Shown: positions 53,613 through 63,035, counted from the stretch's first letter. The stretch: DNA of 64,000 nt from Darwinimomas sp045600945 (GCA_045600945.1 JAZRYX010000070.1:1-64000), one strand, 5' to 3'. Notes: generated from the letters alone by a model not told the origin. Numbers and translations: made by a program.

Positions 53613-54080
53613 TCATAACTGTTTCTTTCTCAAATCGGCAAAAAATTGCTTCATCATCTGCGAACAGGTCTCTCCGAGTACTCCCGCAGTGACATCGACC
53701 TGATGGTTAAATCCTTCTTCATGGAACATATCCAGTACTGATCCTGCACATCCCGCTTTCGGATTCATGCATCCTATGACTACCCTCGGTATGCGTGCCT
53801 GCACTATCGCACCTGCACACATAGGACACGGTTCTAAAGTAACATACATCGTGCACTCCTCAAGTCTCCAGTCACCGATAACCTTGCACGCTTTGCGTAT
53901 GGCATTTATCTCCGCATGTGCCAGAGTGCTGTGATCCGTAACTCTCCGGTTATATCCTCTGGCTATAACCTTTCCATCATGGGCAATCACGCAGCCTATA
54001 GGCACTTCATCAATCATAAATGCCTTCTTTGCCTGCAGGATAGCCTGCTTCATATATTTTTCATCCGCAGTCTGCATCAT
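53613..54080 (-). CDS. tadA: tRNA-specific adenosine deaminase
   Basis: 155 residues, zinc cytidine-deaminase fold: HAEINAI provides the His ligand and catalytic Glu, PCPMCAGAI provides the two Cys ligands. TadA converts A34 to inosine in tRNA-Arg(ACG). Length is normal. Tandem ATGs at 54080 and 54077 make the exact start uncertain by one codon. It overlaps the phosphohexomutase stop by four bases. Confidence 0.96.
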   Translation of the reverse strand: MMQTADEKYMKQAILQAKKAFMIDEVPIGCVIAHDGKVIARGYNRRVTDHSTLAHAEINAIRKACKVIGDWRLEECTMYVTLEPCPMCAGAIVQARIPRVVIGCMNPKAGCAGSVLDMFHEEGFNHQVDVTAGVLGETCSQMMKQFFADLRKKQL

Positions 54081-55573
54081 TTAATGAAATCTGCAAGCGG
54101 AGCTGTAACCAGTCCGTTTACATTCTTTAATATTTCATAGAGATCTTTTGCAATAACTTTGCAGCCGCCGTCTGTATCAGACTCAATATTAAGCGGCATG
54201 ATCGGATCGTGAAGCGACTTACGAAGAAGCAGCCATCCGTTTCCGTGGGTCTCGTCAGCATTTACTCTTATACCCTCGAAATTATCAGGGGCTACTGTCC
54301 AACCCGGAATATCAGCAATGCCTTCGTCAAGCGCCTTAAGTGCCGCATCCTGAACCTGAGGAACATCACCTTCGACTGCGAAACGTATCTCAATGGCTTC
54401 CTTCGGCTCCTTAAGTGCTGCGATCATCTTCCTGAGATCATTACCCTTACCGATTTCGATAAGGAGCTTAACCATAAGATATGCACCGTCATCAAGGAAG
54501 TAGTTCTCCTTAAGCGCACCGTGGCCTGACGTCTCCATAGCAAGTTCACAGTCGATGCCCTCTTTGTTGAGCCTTATTGCTTCGTTGATAACATTCTTGT
54601 AACCGCGTTTGAATCTCTTATGCACGCCGCCGAGATCCTTGATAAATGCTGCAAGTCCTGTACTTGTAATTGAGTCTGTTACTATCTCGCAACCCGGGTG
54701 CTCTTTTATGAGGATAGCTGACATCATAGCGATGAGCGCGTTTCTTGTAAGTTCTGTTCCGTCGGAAAGCACTGCGCCTGCACGATCGACATCCGTATCG
54801 AATATGATACCGAGATCTGCCTTGCTTGCGATCGTCGCATCTACGATAGCTTTAGCTGCGTCAGCATTTTCCGGATTCGGGATGTGATTCGGGAAACTTC
54901 CGTCAGGCTCCAGAAACTGTGATCCCGTTGTATCTGCACCGAGCTTCTTTAATACCTTTTCCTCGAAGAAACCGCCTGCGCCGTTACCTGCATCAACGAT
55001 TATGTGAAATCCCTTAAGCGGATGCTCGTAGTCTGCAGCCGCAACGCCCTTCTTTATTACGTCGCAAAGATGATCTGCATAGATGCTTATAAAATCAGTC
55101 TTATCATTTGCCTGAGCCGTCTTTGCAGGTTTATCCAAAGATGTCTCTGCTATCTCAACAAGTTTTGCGATATCAGTTTTCTCAAGTCCGCCGTTTCCGG
55201 TGAAGAACTTCATGCCGTTTCTCTGCTGCGGAAGATGACTTGCGGTAATCATGATTGCTCCGTCAAAAGGCTTGTCGGTAAGTACGGTACTCATGAACAT
55301 AGCCGGAGTTGAAGCCATATCGAAATCAGTACATGAAACTCCCTCCATGTTTATTCCGTCGATAGTCCACTTTACGATCTGAGGTCCCGTAAGACGTGAA
55401 TCGCGTCCGATTGCAATACGAACATCCTCCCCTTTTGATTCCTTAAGCCAAACAGCAAACGCCCTTGCCAGTGCCTTTACCGCATCTTCCGTAAGATTCA
55501 CTGCCTCACCTGCATTATTCTCCATAGCGACGCCACGGATATCGCTGCCGTTCTGTAACTTTGAATACTTCAT
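54077..55573 (-). CDS. Phosphomannomutase/phosphoglucomutase
   Basis: 498 residues, alpha-D-phosphohexomutase family. The active-site serine loop reads TASHLPQQRNGMKF (usually TASHNP), the metal loop is DTDVDRAG, and the sugar-binding ETSGHG and a C-terminal phosphate-binding region are present. It interconverts hexose 1- and 6-phosphates for nucleotide-sugar supply, which would feed the glycan loci in this window. GGAGG lies six bases before the ATG. It overlaps the CvpA-like gene and tadA by four bases each. Confidence 0.93.
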   Translation of the reverse strand: MKYSKLQNGSDIRGVAMENNAGEAVNLTEDAVKALARAFAVWLKESKGEDVRIAIGRDSRLTGPQIVKWTIDGINMEGVSCTDFDMASTPAMFMSTVLTDKPFDGAIMITASHLPQQRNGMKFFTGNGGLEKTDIAKLVEIAETSLDKPAKTAQANDKTDFISIYADHLCDVIKKGVAAADYEHPLKGFHIIVDAGNGAGGFFEEKVLKKLGADTTGSQFLEPDGSFPNHIPNPENADAAKAIVDATIASKADLGIIFDTDVDRAGAVLSDGTELTRNALIAMMSAILIKEHPGCEIVTDSITSTGLAAFIKDLGGVHKRFKRGYKNVINEAIRLNKEGIDCELAMETSGHGALKENYFLDDGAYLMVKLLIEIGKGNDLRKMIAALKEPKEAIEIRFAVEGDVPQVQDAALKALDEGIADIPGWTVAPDNFEGIRVNADETHGNGWLLLRKSLHDPIMPLNIESDTDGGCKVIAKDLYEILKNVNGLVTAPLADFIK

Positions 55574-55956
55574 ATCTTGCCTCCGAACATATTAATAATA
55601 TTAAATATAAAAGCCTGAATCATATATCCTATAAGAGCACCTGCGAAAAATCCGGTCAGATGATTGATCCAGCCTATGATAAACCAATTCGATACCTTAT
55701 CTCCCAGTTTTCTCAGCACTGTGATTATGCCCCAGATCACAGCTGAAAGAACTATGAATGTAAGGAACTTACTATCCGCTATCGGATCGACTTTTGAGGT
55801 AAATGCTGCGCCTGCCACCAGTGAAATTATAGCCGCTAAGACCGGAGATACGAGCCCGTATATACCTTTTATTGCTCCGAATATTGCAAAACCCAGGATA
55901 ATGACGAGCACTATCCAGGGTTTTATATCAGCAAAATTAATTACGGCGTATACCAT
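55570..55956 (-). CDS. Small CvpA-like membrane protein
   Basis: 128 residues with four hydrophobic segments; the pattern (FGAIKGIYGLVSPVLAAIISL, then a conserved-looking GWINHLTGFFAGALIGY) resembles the CvpA/colicin V production family. Function is not established. No good ribosome-binding site is adjacent to the ATG, which lies inside the 3' end of the lipoprotein gene (16-base overlap), so coupled translation is likely. Confidence 0.75.
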   Translation of the reverse strand: MVYAVINFADIKPWIVLVIILGFAIFGAIKGIYGLVSPVLAAIISLVAGAAFTSKVDPIADSKFLTFIVLSAVIWGIITVLRKLGDKVSNWFIIGWINHLTGFFAGALIGYMIQAFIFNIINMFGGKI

Positions 55957-57134
55957 GTTTTTATTTCTACGACCTTCTTGTTTTCTGTGCGGATTGAACC
56001 TGATGCCGGAGTAAGTCTTGCATACACACTCTTCGCCAGATAATCTGCGACATCCTTAGCACCCGTTACCACAACCTCTTTACAACCATCTTCAATGTTT
56101 GATGTATCCGTAAGTACTACATCATCTGCGATTTCAACAGTAACTTTCCCTATATATGAGAATGAAGGATGATCATTAAATCCTCTGTAGAAGTAAGTCC
56201 CTCCCTCTCCGGGACTTAAGATGCATCCGCCGTCTCCTTCATCACCGCCGTTTATGATTATCTCACCGTCTTTTTCTTCGACTGTATCGACTGTGACAAC
56301 CATATCTCCGCCAATAGTCACGGTATCACCCGGATTAAGAGTATGAACATCGACTACATCAAAGAGTTCCTTTGCATACACTTCACAATCCATGGTATAC
56401 TTCCCGTCTGCTTCTTTTATCCCGTCTTTTTCGACCAGTACAGTATAGATACCGTCTGCGATATTGTCTACATCCACTTCATAAGGAAGCGGAACTACAG
56501 ACTTCGTCCATGCCATAGTACCTGTTGCGAACATAACCTGGTCAAGTACTTCCGCCATAGCCATCTGACTCATAGACTTGTCATACGTAAGTGAATAGAA
56601 TGTATCTCCGACCTTCCATGTATAGATTGTGTAATTGCCCTGGCTTGAAACCGTAATCGTTACCGGTCCGTTCACACCCTGGATCTCGATATCATTTATC
56701 TTAGTAAGCTCACCCTGAATACCGTGACATGTTGGTCCGAGTTCAGCATTCTTTGTAGCTCTGAGAGTAAACTCAACTTCCTCGTTTTCTACATTTGGCT
56801 GTGTCCATGTAATATGTGCCAGATTCTTGTTGATTATGAAAAGTTTTGTCTTGGCCATGATCTGCTTGGTATCAATCTTGATACCGAGCTGAGATTCAAA
56901 CTCTTTATCGTCGTCGATCTCAACCATAGGATTAATCATACCCACCGGTTCCTCTTTTACAGCTTCGGTTTCCGGCTGTGCTGCAGTTTCTGTAACTTCC
57001 TCAGTTGCTGCCTCTTGCGCTGCAGCTTCCGTAACTGCCTGAGTCTCGGTCTTATCTGCATTATCTTTTTTAGCACATGCAACCATTACTATTACTATAG
57101 CTGCGACTAAAATAACACTTAATGCTTTTTTCAT
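55941..57134 (-). CDS. Lipoprotein of unknown function
   Basis: 397 residues. MKKALSVILVAAIVIVMVAC gives a signal peptide with the lipobox Cys at residue 20, then an acidic Thr/Ala/Glu-rich linker to about residue 75 and a globular domain. The family is not recognised. AGGAGG is nine bases before ATG 57134; a second ATG two codons earlier is also possible, while the longer TTG reading is rejected. It lies 20 bases past the fhs stop. Confidence 0.82.
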   Translation of the reverse strand: MKKALSVILVAAIVIVMVACAKKDNADKTETQAVTEAAAQEAATEEVTETAAQPETEAVKEEPVGMINPMVEIDDDKEFESQLGIKIDTKQIMAKTKLFIINKNLAHITWTQPNVENEEVEFTLRATKNAELGPTCHGIQGELTKINDIEIQGVNGPVTITVSSQGNYTIYTWKVGDTFYSLTYDKSMSQMAMAEVLDQVMFATGTMAWTKSVVPLPYEVDVDNIADGIYTVLVEKDGIKEADGKYTMDCEVYAKELFDVVDVHTLNPGDTVTIGGDMVVTVDTVEEKDGEIIINGGDEGDGGCILSPGEGGTYFYRGFNDHPSFSYIGKVTVEIADDVVLTDTSNIEDGCKEVVVTGAKDVADYLAKSVYARLTPASGSIRTENKKVVEIKTWYTP

Positions 57135-57154
57135 GCACATTTTCCTCCTGCAAA

Positions 57155-58849
57155 TCAAAATAGTCCTGTAATTTTCCCGTTCTCATCGATGTCGATATTT
57201 TCGGCTGCCGGTACTTTCGGAAGACCCGGCATAGTCATAATCTCGCCTGTTAGTGCTACGATAAATCCGGCACCTGCAGATACCTTTAAGTTTCTGACAG
57301 TAACGGTAAATCCTTTCGGTGTGCCGAGAAGTTTCGGATCATCAGAGAACGAATACTGCGTTTTTGCCACACATATCGGAAGTTTGTCACATCCGATCTC
57401 TGCAAGTTTCTTTGCCTGCTTTGCTGCAGCAGGTGTAAGTACAACACCGTCTGCGTGATATATCTTTTTACAAATGCTGTCTAATTTTTCTTCTATACTT
57501 CCATCAAGTTCATAGCTGAATCTGAAATCCGAAGTTTCTTCACAAAGTCTGATTACTTCCTCTGCGAGTTCGATTCCGCCTTCGCCGCCTTTTTCCCATA
57601 CCTTTGAAAGCGCAACATTAACTCCGTGTTCTTTACATTTTTCTCTTATGAGTTCAAGTTCTGCCTCTGTATCCATACTGAAAGCATTGATTGCCACTAC
57701 GCATGGAAGTCCGTAAACGCTTCTGATATTATCGACATGCTGCAACAGATTCGGAAGTCCTTTTTCAAGTGCTTCAAGATTCTCTGTTTTGAGTTCATCC
57801 TTTGCTACGCCGCCGTGATACTTAAGCGCTCTTACAGTTGCCACCATTACAACGACTGACGGCTTAAGTCCTGCCATACGACACTTGATGTCGAGGAATT
57901 TCTCCGCTCCCAGGTCTGCGCCGAATCCTGCCTCTGTTACACAGTAATCTCCGTATTTAAGTGCGAGCTTTGTTGCCTGAACAGAATTGCATCCATGCGC
58001 GATATTGGCAAACGGGCCTCCATGGATAAATGTCGGCGTATGCTCAAGTGTCTGAACAAGGTTCGGTTTAAGCGCGTCCTTAAGAAGTGCTGCCATAGCT
58101 CCTTCTGCCTTAAGATCATGAGCCGTTACCGGAGTACCCGCATATGTATAACCTACGATAATGTTTCCGAGTCGTTTCTTTAAATCAATGATATCGGATG
58201 CCAGACAAAGAACTGCCATGATTTCCGATGCAACAGTGATATCAAAACCATCCTCACGCGGAACTCCGTTTGCCTTTCCGCCGAGTCCGTCAACTATGAA
58301 TCTGAGCTGTCTGTCGTTCATATCAACAGCTCTTCTCCAAGTGATCTGTTTTGGGTCTATTCCGAGTGAGTTACCCTGCTGGATATGATTATCAAGCATA
58401 GCCGCAAGAAGATTGTTGGCCGCACCGATTGCATGGAAGTCTCCTGTAAAATGAAGGTTGATGTCTTCCATCGGAATAACCTGTGCGTAACCACCGCCTG
58501 CTGCTCCGCCCTTAACTCCGAATACCGGTCCGAGAGAGGGCTCTCTGAGCGCCAGCACGACTTTTTTTCCGAGTTTATTAAGACCGTCGGCAAGCCCTAT
58601 TGAAGTAGTTGTCTTTCCTTCGCCTGCCGGTGTAGGTGTGATTGCCGTAACAAGTATAAGTTTCCCATCGTGAGCATCTGCTACTCCGCCTTCGGATACC
58701 GTTTTCTTCATGACATCCGAAGATATCTTTGCTTTGTAATTGCCGTACAGTTCCAGGCTGTCAGCATTTACACCTATCTTTTCTGCTACATCTGTAATCT
58801 TTGCAGGTATCGCTTCCTGCGCGATCTCTATATCTGTCTTGTATTCCAT
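57155..58849 (-). CDS. fhs: Formate-tetrahydrofolate ligase
   Basis: 564 residues, the ATP-dependent enzyme that makes 10-formyl-THF from formate in one-carbon metabolism. The P-loop TPTPAGEGKTT is near residues 70-80, with LREPSLGPVFGVKGGAAGGG and MDINLHFTGD-like segments as in the family. Length is typical. GGGAGA precedes the ATG. In acetogenic and butyrate-producing Clostridia it often serves the Wood-Ljungdahl methyl branch, but partner genes are not in this window. Confidence 0.98.
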   Translation of the reverse strand: MEYKTDIEIAQEAIPAKITDVAEKIGVNADSLELYGNYKAKISSDVMKKTVSEGGVADAHDGKLILVTAITPTPAGEGKTTTSIGLADGLNKLGKKVVLALREPSLGPVFGVKGGAAGGGYAQVIPMEDINLHFTGDFHAIGAANNLLAAMLDNHIQQGNSLGIDPKQITWRRAVDMNDRQLRFIVDGLGGKANGVPREDGFDITVASEIMAVLCLASDIIDLKKRLGNIIVGYTYAGTPVTAHDLKAEGAMAALLKDALKPNLVQTLEHTPTFIHGGPFANIAHGCNSVQATKLALKYGDYCVTEAGFGADLGAEKFLDIKCRMAGLKPSVVVMVATVRALKYHGGVAKDELKTENLEALEKGLPNLLQHVDNIRSVYGLPCVVAINAFSMDTEAELELIREKCKEHGVNVALSKVWEKGGEGGIELAEEVIRLCEETSDFRFSYELDGSIEEKLDSICKKIYHADGVVLTPAAAKQAKKLAEIGCDKLPICVAKTQYSFSDDPKLLGTPKGFTVTVRNLKVSAGAGFIVALTGEIMTMPGLPKVPAAENIDIDENGKITGLF

Positions 58850-58867
58850 GAAAATCTCCCGAAATAA

Positions 58868-59485
58868 TCAATCGTCTATGTTTTTGAGATACTTACTGAA
58901 AATTGCATCGATAAGGAATGCAAATTCTTTATATGCCGGATAGTCCTCAAGTCCGCTGACTGCATCAAGCAACGAATTGTAGTACCAGTAGTGCTTGAGG
59001 GGATCTCTCTGATGGAAATGATTCCATCCTGCCTCTCCCTCTGTCATAAGTATATTATTAAATGATCTTAAGTTGCTGACCTTATCGCCGATGCATATCA
59101 TTTTGGCACCAAGATCAGCTTCGTCCCTAAGCGTGTTGATAGCCTCCTGCTTTCTTAGTTCCCATGACTCCTCGGGCGGCATATCCGTATGCTTATCTTC
59201 TGATTCGAAGAATACAAGTCTTGCAACGTAATCTCCGAACTGTTGTCTGATTTCCTGAACAGTAGCATCCGTATCCTCGACTGTATCATGAAGGACTGCA
59301 CCGCAAAGTACATCTTCATTGTCAGTCATGGTGGCCACTATTCCCATAACCTCAAGCGGATGAAAAATATACGGTGTATTGGCACCTTTTCTGGTCTGCT
59401 TTGCATGTGCTTTGAGAGCAAATGCTACCGCTTTATCCACTTTTGCCCATTTCTGTTTTAATTCATTATTTACTTCTTCAACCAT
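58868..59485 (-). CDS. HD domain phosphohydrolase, small alarmone hydrolase-like
   Basis: 205 residues. An HD fold like the (p)ppGpp-hydrolase half of SpoT/MESH1: AHAKQTRKGANTPYIFHP gives the first His and the conserved RKG, VLHDTVEDTD the HDxxED core and DKVSNLR the final Asp/Asn motif. No synthetase domain follows, so it could be a stand-alone hydrolase of (p)ppGpp or related nucleotides. Activity is inferred. AAGGA precedes the ATG, and an extended -10 promoter overlaps the stop of the gene upstream. Confidence 0.85.
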   Translation of the reverse strand: MVEEVNNELKQKWAKVDKAVAFALKAHAKQTRKGANTPYIFHPLEVMGIVATMTDNEDVLCGAVLHDTVEDTDATVQEIRQQFGDYVARLVFFESEDKHTDMPPEESWELRKQEAINTLRDEADLGAKMICIGDKVSNLRSFNNILMTEGEAGWNHFHQRDPLKHYWYYNSLLDAVSGLEDYPAYKEFAFLIDAIFSKYLKNIDD

Positions 59486-59516
59486 TAGAATATCCTTCTT
59501 CCTTATAACCTTATAT

Positions 59517-59525
59517 ATTATATCA
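59517..59525 (-). promoter_or_regulatory. Extended -10 promoter of the HD-domain gene
   Basis: TGATATAAT on the minus strand: perfect -10 at 59517-59522 with a TGn extension that is the TGA stop codon (59523-59525) of the YunG-like gene. It is followed by a leader of about 25 bases. Confidence 0.6.
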
Positions 59526-59978
59526 AATGTTGATGAAAAAATCTTGAGTTAAAACATCTTCTAATTTCTGCTTCAGAAGTTCATATCGTGCCTTTTTTTC
59601 TTCTGACGAGAAATGGTCCTCGCGGAACTGCTCATGATTAAAATCATATACCAGCTTCTCATCACCAAACTGTTCACTGGTAAGATCAAATACGCATCCC
59701 CTTACCTCGTTGAAGCAATGATATCCTCCATCGGGAAGCGGTACTCCGTATACCTTTCCCCCGAATATATCCTGGATAAGGAATGATGTTATGGAACATT
59801 GACCCTCCGTGTAATTCTCCATACTCCATTTATCACGCAGTCTCGGTGCACAGGTCTCTATACTCCAGCATTTAAGGAGTACATCATACATATCTCTCGG
59901 ATTCTTTATTCCCTTATACTCTCCTCCGAGAGGAGCAACGTCTGCAGTTTCCCATTTATAAAACTTATATTCTTTCAT
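59523..59978 (-). CDS. YunG-like protein
   Basis: 151 residues. The pattern Trp...TCAP...WS...GQCSITSFLIQDIFGG, followed by YHCFNEV and FDLTSEQFG, matches the YunG-type family found in Firmicutes, with a Cys-His-Asp arrangement that hints at a cysteine-peptidase-like fold. Function is unknown. GGGGAGA precedes the ATG. It starts two bases after the flavoprotein stop. Confidence 0.7.
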   Translation of the reverse strand: MKEYKFYKWETADVAPLGGEYKGIKNPRDMYDVLLKCWSIETCAPRLRDKWSMENYTEGQCSITSFLIQDIFGGKVYGVPLPDGGYHCFNEVRGCVFDLTSEQFGDEKLVYDFNHEQFREDHFSSEEKKARYELLKQKLEDVLTQDFFINI

Positions 59979-59980
59979 AC

Positions 59981-61351
59981 TCAGTTCTCCCCGACAATAT
60001 GTCTCGCTACATATACTCCGCTGGCAGATGCATGTGAAAGTGAATGTGTCACTCCGCTGCCATCGCCGATTATATAGAGCCCTTTATGTTTGGTCTCCAG
60101 ATTCTCGTCCAGCTCTGCCTCCATGTTATAGAACTTGGCCTCAACACCATAAAGAAGCGTGTCATCATTGGCCGTACCCGGTGCTATCTTATCAAGTGCA
60201 TATATCATCTCGATGATTCCGTCAAGTATCCTCTTCGGAAGTACCAGACTCAGATCGCCCGGTGTTGCCGCAAGCGTAGGTCTGACCGTTGACTCTTCGA
60301 TCCTCTTATCCGTACTTCTTCTTCCTCTTACAAGATCTCCGAATCTCTGAATGAGCACACCGCCTCCGAGCATATTGGAAAGTCTTGCTATGCTTGTACC
60401 GTAATCATTGCTTGCTTTGAACGGAACAGAGAAATGCTTTGAAACAAGAAGTGCGAAGTTTGTATTATCCGTTTTCTTTGACGGGTCTTCAAAACTGTGT
60501 CCGTTTACGGTTATTATTCCGTTTGTATTTTCATTAACGACTATTCCGTGCGGATTCATACAGAAGGTGCGGACATTATCTTCAAATCCCTGCGTCCGGT
60601 AAACTATCTTGCTTTCATAAAGCTTATCCGTAATGTGATCGAAAATAACACTCGGGAGCTCGACTCTTACTCCGAGATCCACTCTGTTTGACTGCGTCGG
60701 GATATCAAGATCCTCGCAGACCTTCTCCATCCACTTGCTTCCGCTTCGACCCACCGAAATGATGCACTTATCTGCTTCGTCACTTTCTCCGTCATGGATC
60801 ACTTTATATCTGCCGCCTTCGGCCACAACTTCCGTTATCTCCGTATCAAAGAAAAACTCCACCTTGTTTTTAAGTTCATCATATATATTCCCGAGAACTA
60901 TATAATTGATATCCGTTCCCAGATGACGAACGCTTGCCTCAAGAAGTGTGAGTTTATTCTGCATGCATATACGCTTAAACTCACTGCCGGCAGTAGAGTA
61001 AAGCCTCGTTCCCTCTCCACCGTGGCTTACATTAATAGAATCCACATACTTCATAAGCTCTATGGCCTTATCTTTTCCGATATGTTCATATAGTGTTCCG
61101 CCGAAATCGTTCGTAATATTATATTTTCCGTCGGAAAATGCTCCGGCTCCGCCGAACCCGCTCATAATCTGACAGGTTCCGCAGTTTATACAGGATTTGA
61201 TTTTCACTCCGTCAATCGGGCATTTTCTTTTTTCAAGACAATGGCCTTTCTCATATACCGCTATCTTCAGACCGGGACTTAACTTAACAAGTTCATATGC
61301 CGAAAATATACCTCCCGGCCCGGCCCCGATAATGATAACATCATATTTCAT
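59981..61351 (-). CDS. FAD-dependent dehydrogenase (COG2509-like)
   Basis: 456 residues. The N-terminal GAGPGG dinucleotide fold binds FAD; a Cys group (CPIDGVKIKSCINCGTC, residues about 44-60) follows, then SGFGGAGAFSDGK. The C-terminal YIIGDGSGVTHSLSHA block is the second FAD-contact region. This matches the COG2509 group of predicted oxidoreductases; the substrate is unknown. The Cys group could bind an iron-sulfur cluster or zinc. GGAGG precedes the ATG. It lies 33 bases after the D-2-hydroxyacid dehydrogenase. Confidence 0.9.
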   Translation of the reverse strand: MKYDVIIIGAGPGGIFSAYELVKLSPGLKIAVYEKGHCLEKRKCPIDGVKIKSCINCGTCQIMSGFGGAGAFSDGKYNITNDFGGTLYEHIGKDKAIELMKYVDSINVSHGGEGTRLYSTAGSEFKRICMQNKLTLLEASVRHLGTDINYIVLGNIYDELKNKVEFFFDTEITEVVAEGGRYKVIHDGESDEADKCIISVGRSGSKWMEKVCEDLDIPTQSNRVDLGVRVELPSVIFDHITDKLYESKIVYRTQGFEDNVRTFCMNPHGIVVNENTNGIITVNGHSFEDPSKKTDNTNFALLVSKHFSVPFKASNDYGTSIARLSNMLGGGVLIQRFGDLVRGRRSTDKRIEESTVRPTLAATPGDLSLVLPKRILDGIIEMIYALDKIAPGTANDDTLLYGVEAKFYNMEAELDENLETKHKGLYIIGDGSGVTHSLSHASASGVYVARHIVGEN

Positions 61352-61384
61352 TTTGTATTCCTCCGGTAATAGTTGTTTTTTGAT

Positions 61385-62350
61385 CTATAAATTTACTATA
61401 TTGACAGGTTTGCCATCAATGTATTTTTCTATGTTGTCATAACATACATCCATAAGTCTCTGTCTTGCTTCTTTTGTAGCCCATGCTATATGAGGCGTAA
61501 TTATACAGTTCGGTGCGGAAAACAATGGATTATCTTTCCTCGGAGGTTCTTCAGATACAACGTCAACTGCTGCTGCCGAAATCTTTCCCGACTTAAGTGC
61601 CTGTGCCACATCTGCTTCGTTAAGTACCTGACCTCTTGAAGTATTGATAAGTATCACACCGTCCTTCATCTTTGCTATGTTGTCTTTATTTATTATCTCA
61701 AAAGTCTTATCGCTGAGCAGACAATGCAGAGTAATTGCATCTGATTCTTTCAGCAGTGTGTCAATATCCGTGAACTCCACTATGCTGCCAAACCCATCCT
61801 TGGGATGAGGAGTGTATGACAAAACTCTCATCCCGAGATCATGAGCAATCCTTGCTACTGTCTTTCCTATCGTACCAAATCCTATTATGCCCAGTGTCTT
61901 TTTATCCAGTTCAATCAGTTCATGATCCCAAAAACTGAATGCCCGGCTCTCATGCCATCTTCCTGCATGAACTTCTCTGTCATGATGCCCTATTCGAAGG
62001 CAAACTTCAAGCAGAAGCCCTATGGTATGCTGAGCTACCGACATAGTGCTGTAAGAAGGAATATTACATACTGTTATTCCTTTTTCTTTTGCATAGTCGA
62101 CATCAATGATATTATATCCTGTTGCCAGGACCTGAATCATCTTTATATTCGGGCACGCATCCATGATTTCTTTGTTTATCCTCACCTTATTGGTAAGGAT
62201 GATATCCGAATCACAGATAAAATCAATAATTTCTTTTACCGGAGTGGAATCATTAAACTCCGTAATTTTTAAATCACCGTATTTTCCAAACTCATCCCAC
62301 TGGCTCTTTTCATATCCCAGCGTAAAACCGTCCAATAAAGCAATCTTCAT
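61385..62350 (-). CDS. D-isomer-specific 2-hydroxyacid dehydrogenase
   Basis: 321 residues. The NAD-binding GFGTIGKTVARIA motif, NTSRGQVL with the catalytic Arg, the Glu in VSEEPPR and the catalytic His in TPHIAW are all present. It resembles glycerate/hydroxypyruvate reductases more than D-lactate dehydrogenases, but substrate cannot be fixed. The start is ATG 62350 behind AAGGAGT; an upstream ATG at 62389 precedes the ribosome site and is rejected. It heads the long minus-strand gene run. Confidence 0.93.
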   Translation of the reverse strand: MKIALLDGFTLGYEKSQWDEFGKYGDLKITEFNDSTPVKEIIDFICDSDIILTNKVRINKEIMDACPNIKMIQVLATGYNIIDVDYAKEKGITVCNIPSYSTMSVAQHTIGLLLEVCLRIGHHDREVHAGRWHESRAFSFWDHELIELDKKTLGIIGFGTIGKTVARIAHDLGMRVLSYTPHPKDGFGSIVEFTDIDTLLKESDAITLHCLLSDKTFEIINKDNIAKMKDGVILINTSRGQVLNEADVAQALKSGKISAAAVDVVSEEPPRKDNPLFSAPNCIITPHIAWATKEARQRLMDVCYDNIEKYIDGKPVNIVNL

Positions 62351-62372
62351 CTTAAAACTCCTTACAGCATAT

Positions 62373-62402
62373 ATTTTATCAATTTTCATCCTGTCTATTC
62401 AA
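62373..62402 (-). promoter_or_regulatory. Promoter of the D-2-hydroxyacid dehydrogenase gene run
   Basis: TTGAAT (62397-62402), 18-bp spacer, TAAAAT (62373-62378) on the minus strand, with a leader of about 15-20 bases containing the AAGGAGT site. Confidence 0.55.
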
Positions 62403-62415
62403 GCAAATCCAACAT

Positions 62416-62452
62416 AAAAGACCGGATTCTGTAAACAGAAACCCGGCCTTTT
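62416..62452. terminator. Terminator after the choline-binding-like gene
   Basis: CCGG (62422-62425) with CCGG (62443-62446) and TTCTG/CAGAA enclosing a TAAA loop, extended by AAAAG/CTTTT at the base. T-runs follow on both strands, so it may be bidirectional. Its main role is to end transcription of the gene stopping at 62472. Confidence 0.85.
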
Positions 62453-62471
62453 TGTATATACAATAACCTGA

Positions 62472-62921
62472 TTACCTTGTCTGAACCTTTCCGGCTGCAA
62501 ACCACTCGCCCTGAGATGTTACATAATACTCATCAGGTGTTCTTCCGTTCATATAAAGAGCACCCTTTAAATCAGTGTTTGATTTATCCAGATAATAACA
62601 TCTTGAAAGACCGTCAGCTCCCTTGATCCATACCCATCCTGTCAGCATAACACCTCTGTCATCAAAGAAGTACCATCTTGATACGCCGTCCTTACACTGA
62701 ATCAGAGCCCATGTGGAAACATACCTTCTGCTACCATCAGAAAAAGACCACTCACCTGTTGCCTGATTACATGTCCACTGTCCGACAACTCCCGAAGCCT
62801 TAACAGCTGTAGTGGCATATGGAACGCAAGACTTGCGCGATCTTGACTGGTATCCAAATACCGTCATGGCAGTACCTGCCATAATAACAACTGCCAATAG
62901 TAAAACTATAATTTTTTTCAT
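62472..62921 (-). CDS. Secreted protein with choline/cell-wall-binding-like repeats
   Basis: 149 residues. Residues 1-23 are a signal peptide (MKKIIVLLLAVVIMAGTAM...). The mature part has aromatic, glycine-containing repeats: TGEWSFSDGSRR, SRWYFFDDRGVMLTGW, SRCYYLDKSN and DEYYVTSQGEW, similar to the choline-binding/glucan-binding CW_binding motif (GWxxxxGxWYYxxxxG). It has no catalytic domain. Choline binding is an inference, strengthened by the lic genes in the same window. A run of seven G ends two bases before the ATG and serves as the ribosome site, which is unusual. It has a terminator after it and stands alone. Confidence 0.75.
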   Translation of the reverse strand: MKKIIVLLLAVVIMAGTAMTVFGYQSRSRKSCVPYATTAVKASGVVGQWTCNQATGEWSFSDGSRRYVSTWALIQCKDGVSRWYFFDDRGVMLTGWVWIKGADGLSRCYYLDKSNTDLKGALYMNGRTPDEYYVTSQGEWFAAGKVQTR

Positions 62922-63035
62922 AACCCCCCCTAATGAGACAATGTATTTGTTTATAGTTCAATACCAAAAGCAAAATTTTAACTTCTTCAAGCCAAAACCC
63001 GATAGAATAATACACCAATATGGGTGAGAATGCAA

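Noticed and set aside
58850..58867. Tetrahydrofolate riboswitch before fhs
   Set aside because: Only 18 bases separate the HD-gene side from the fhs start region on this strand, too short for a riboswitch.
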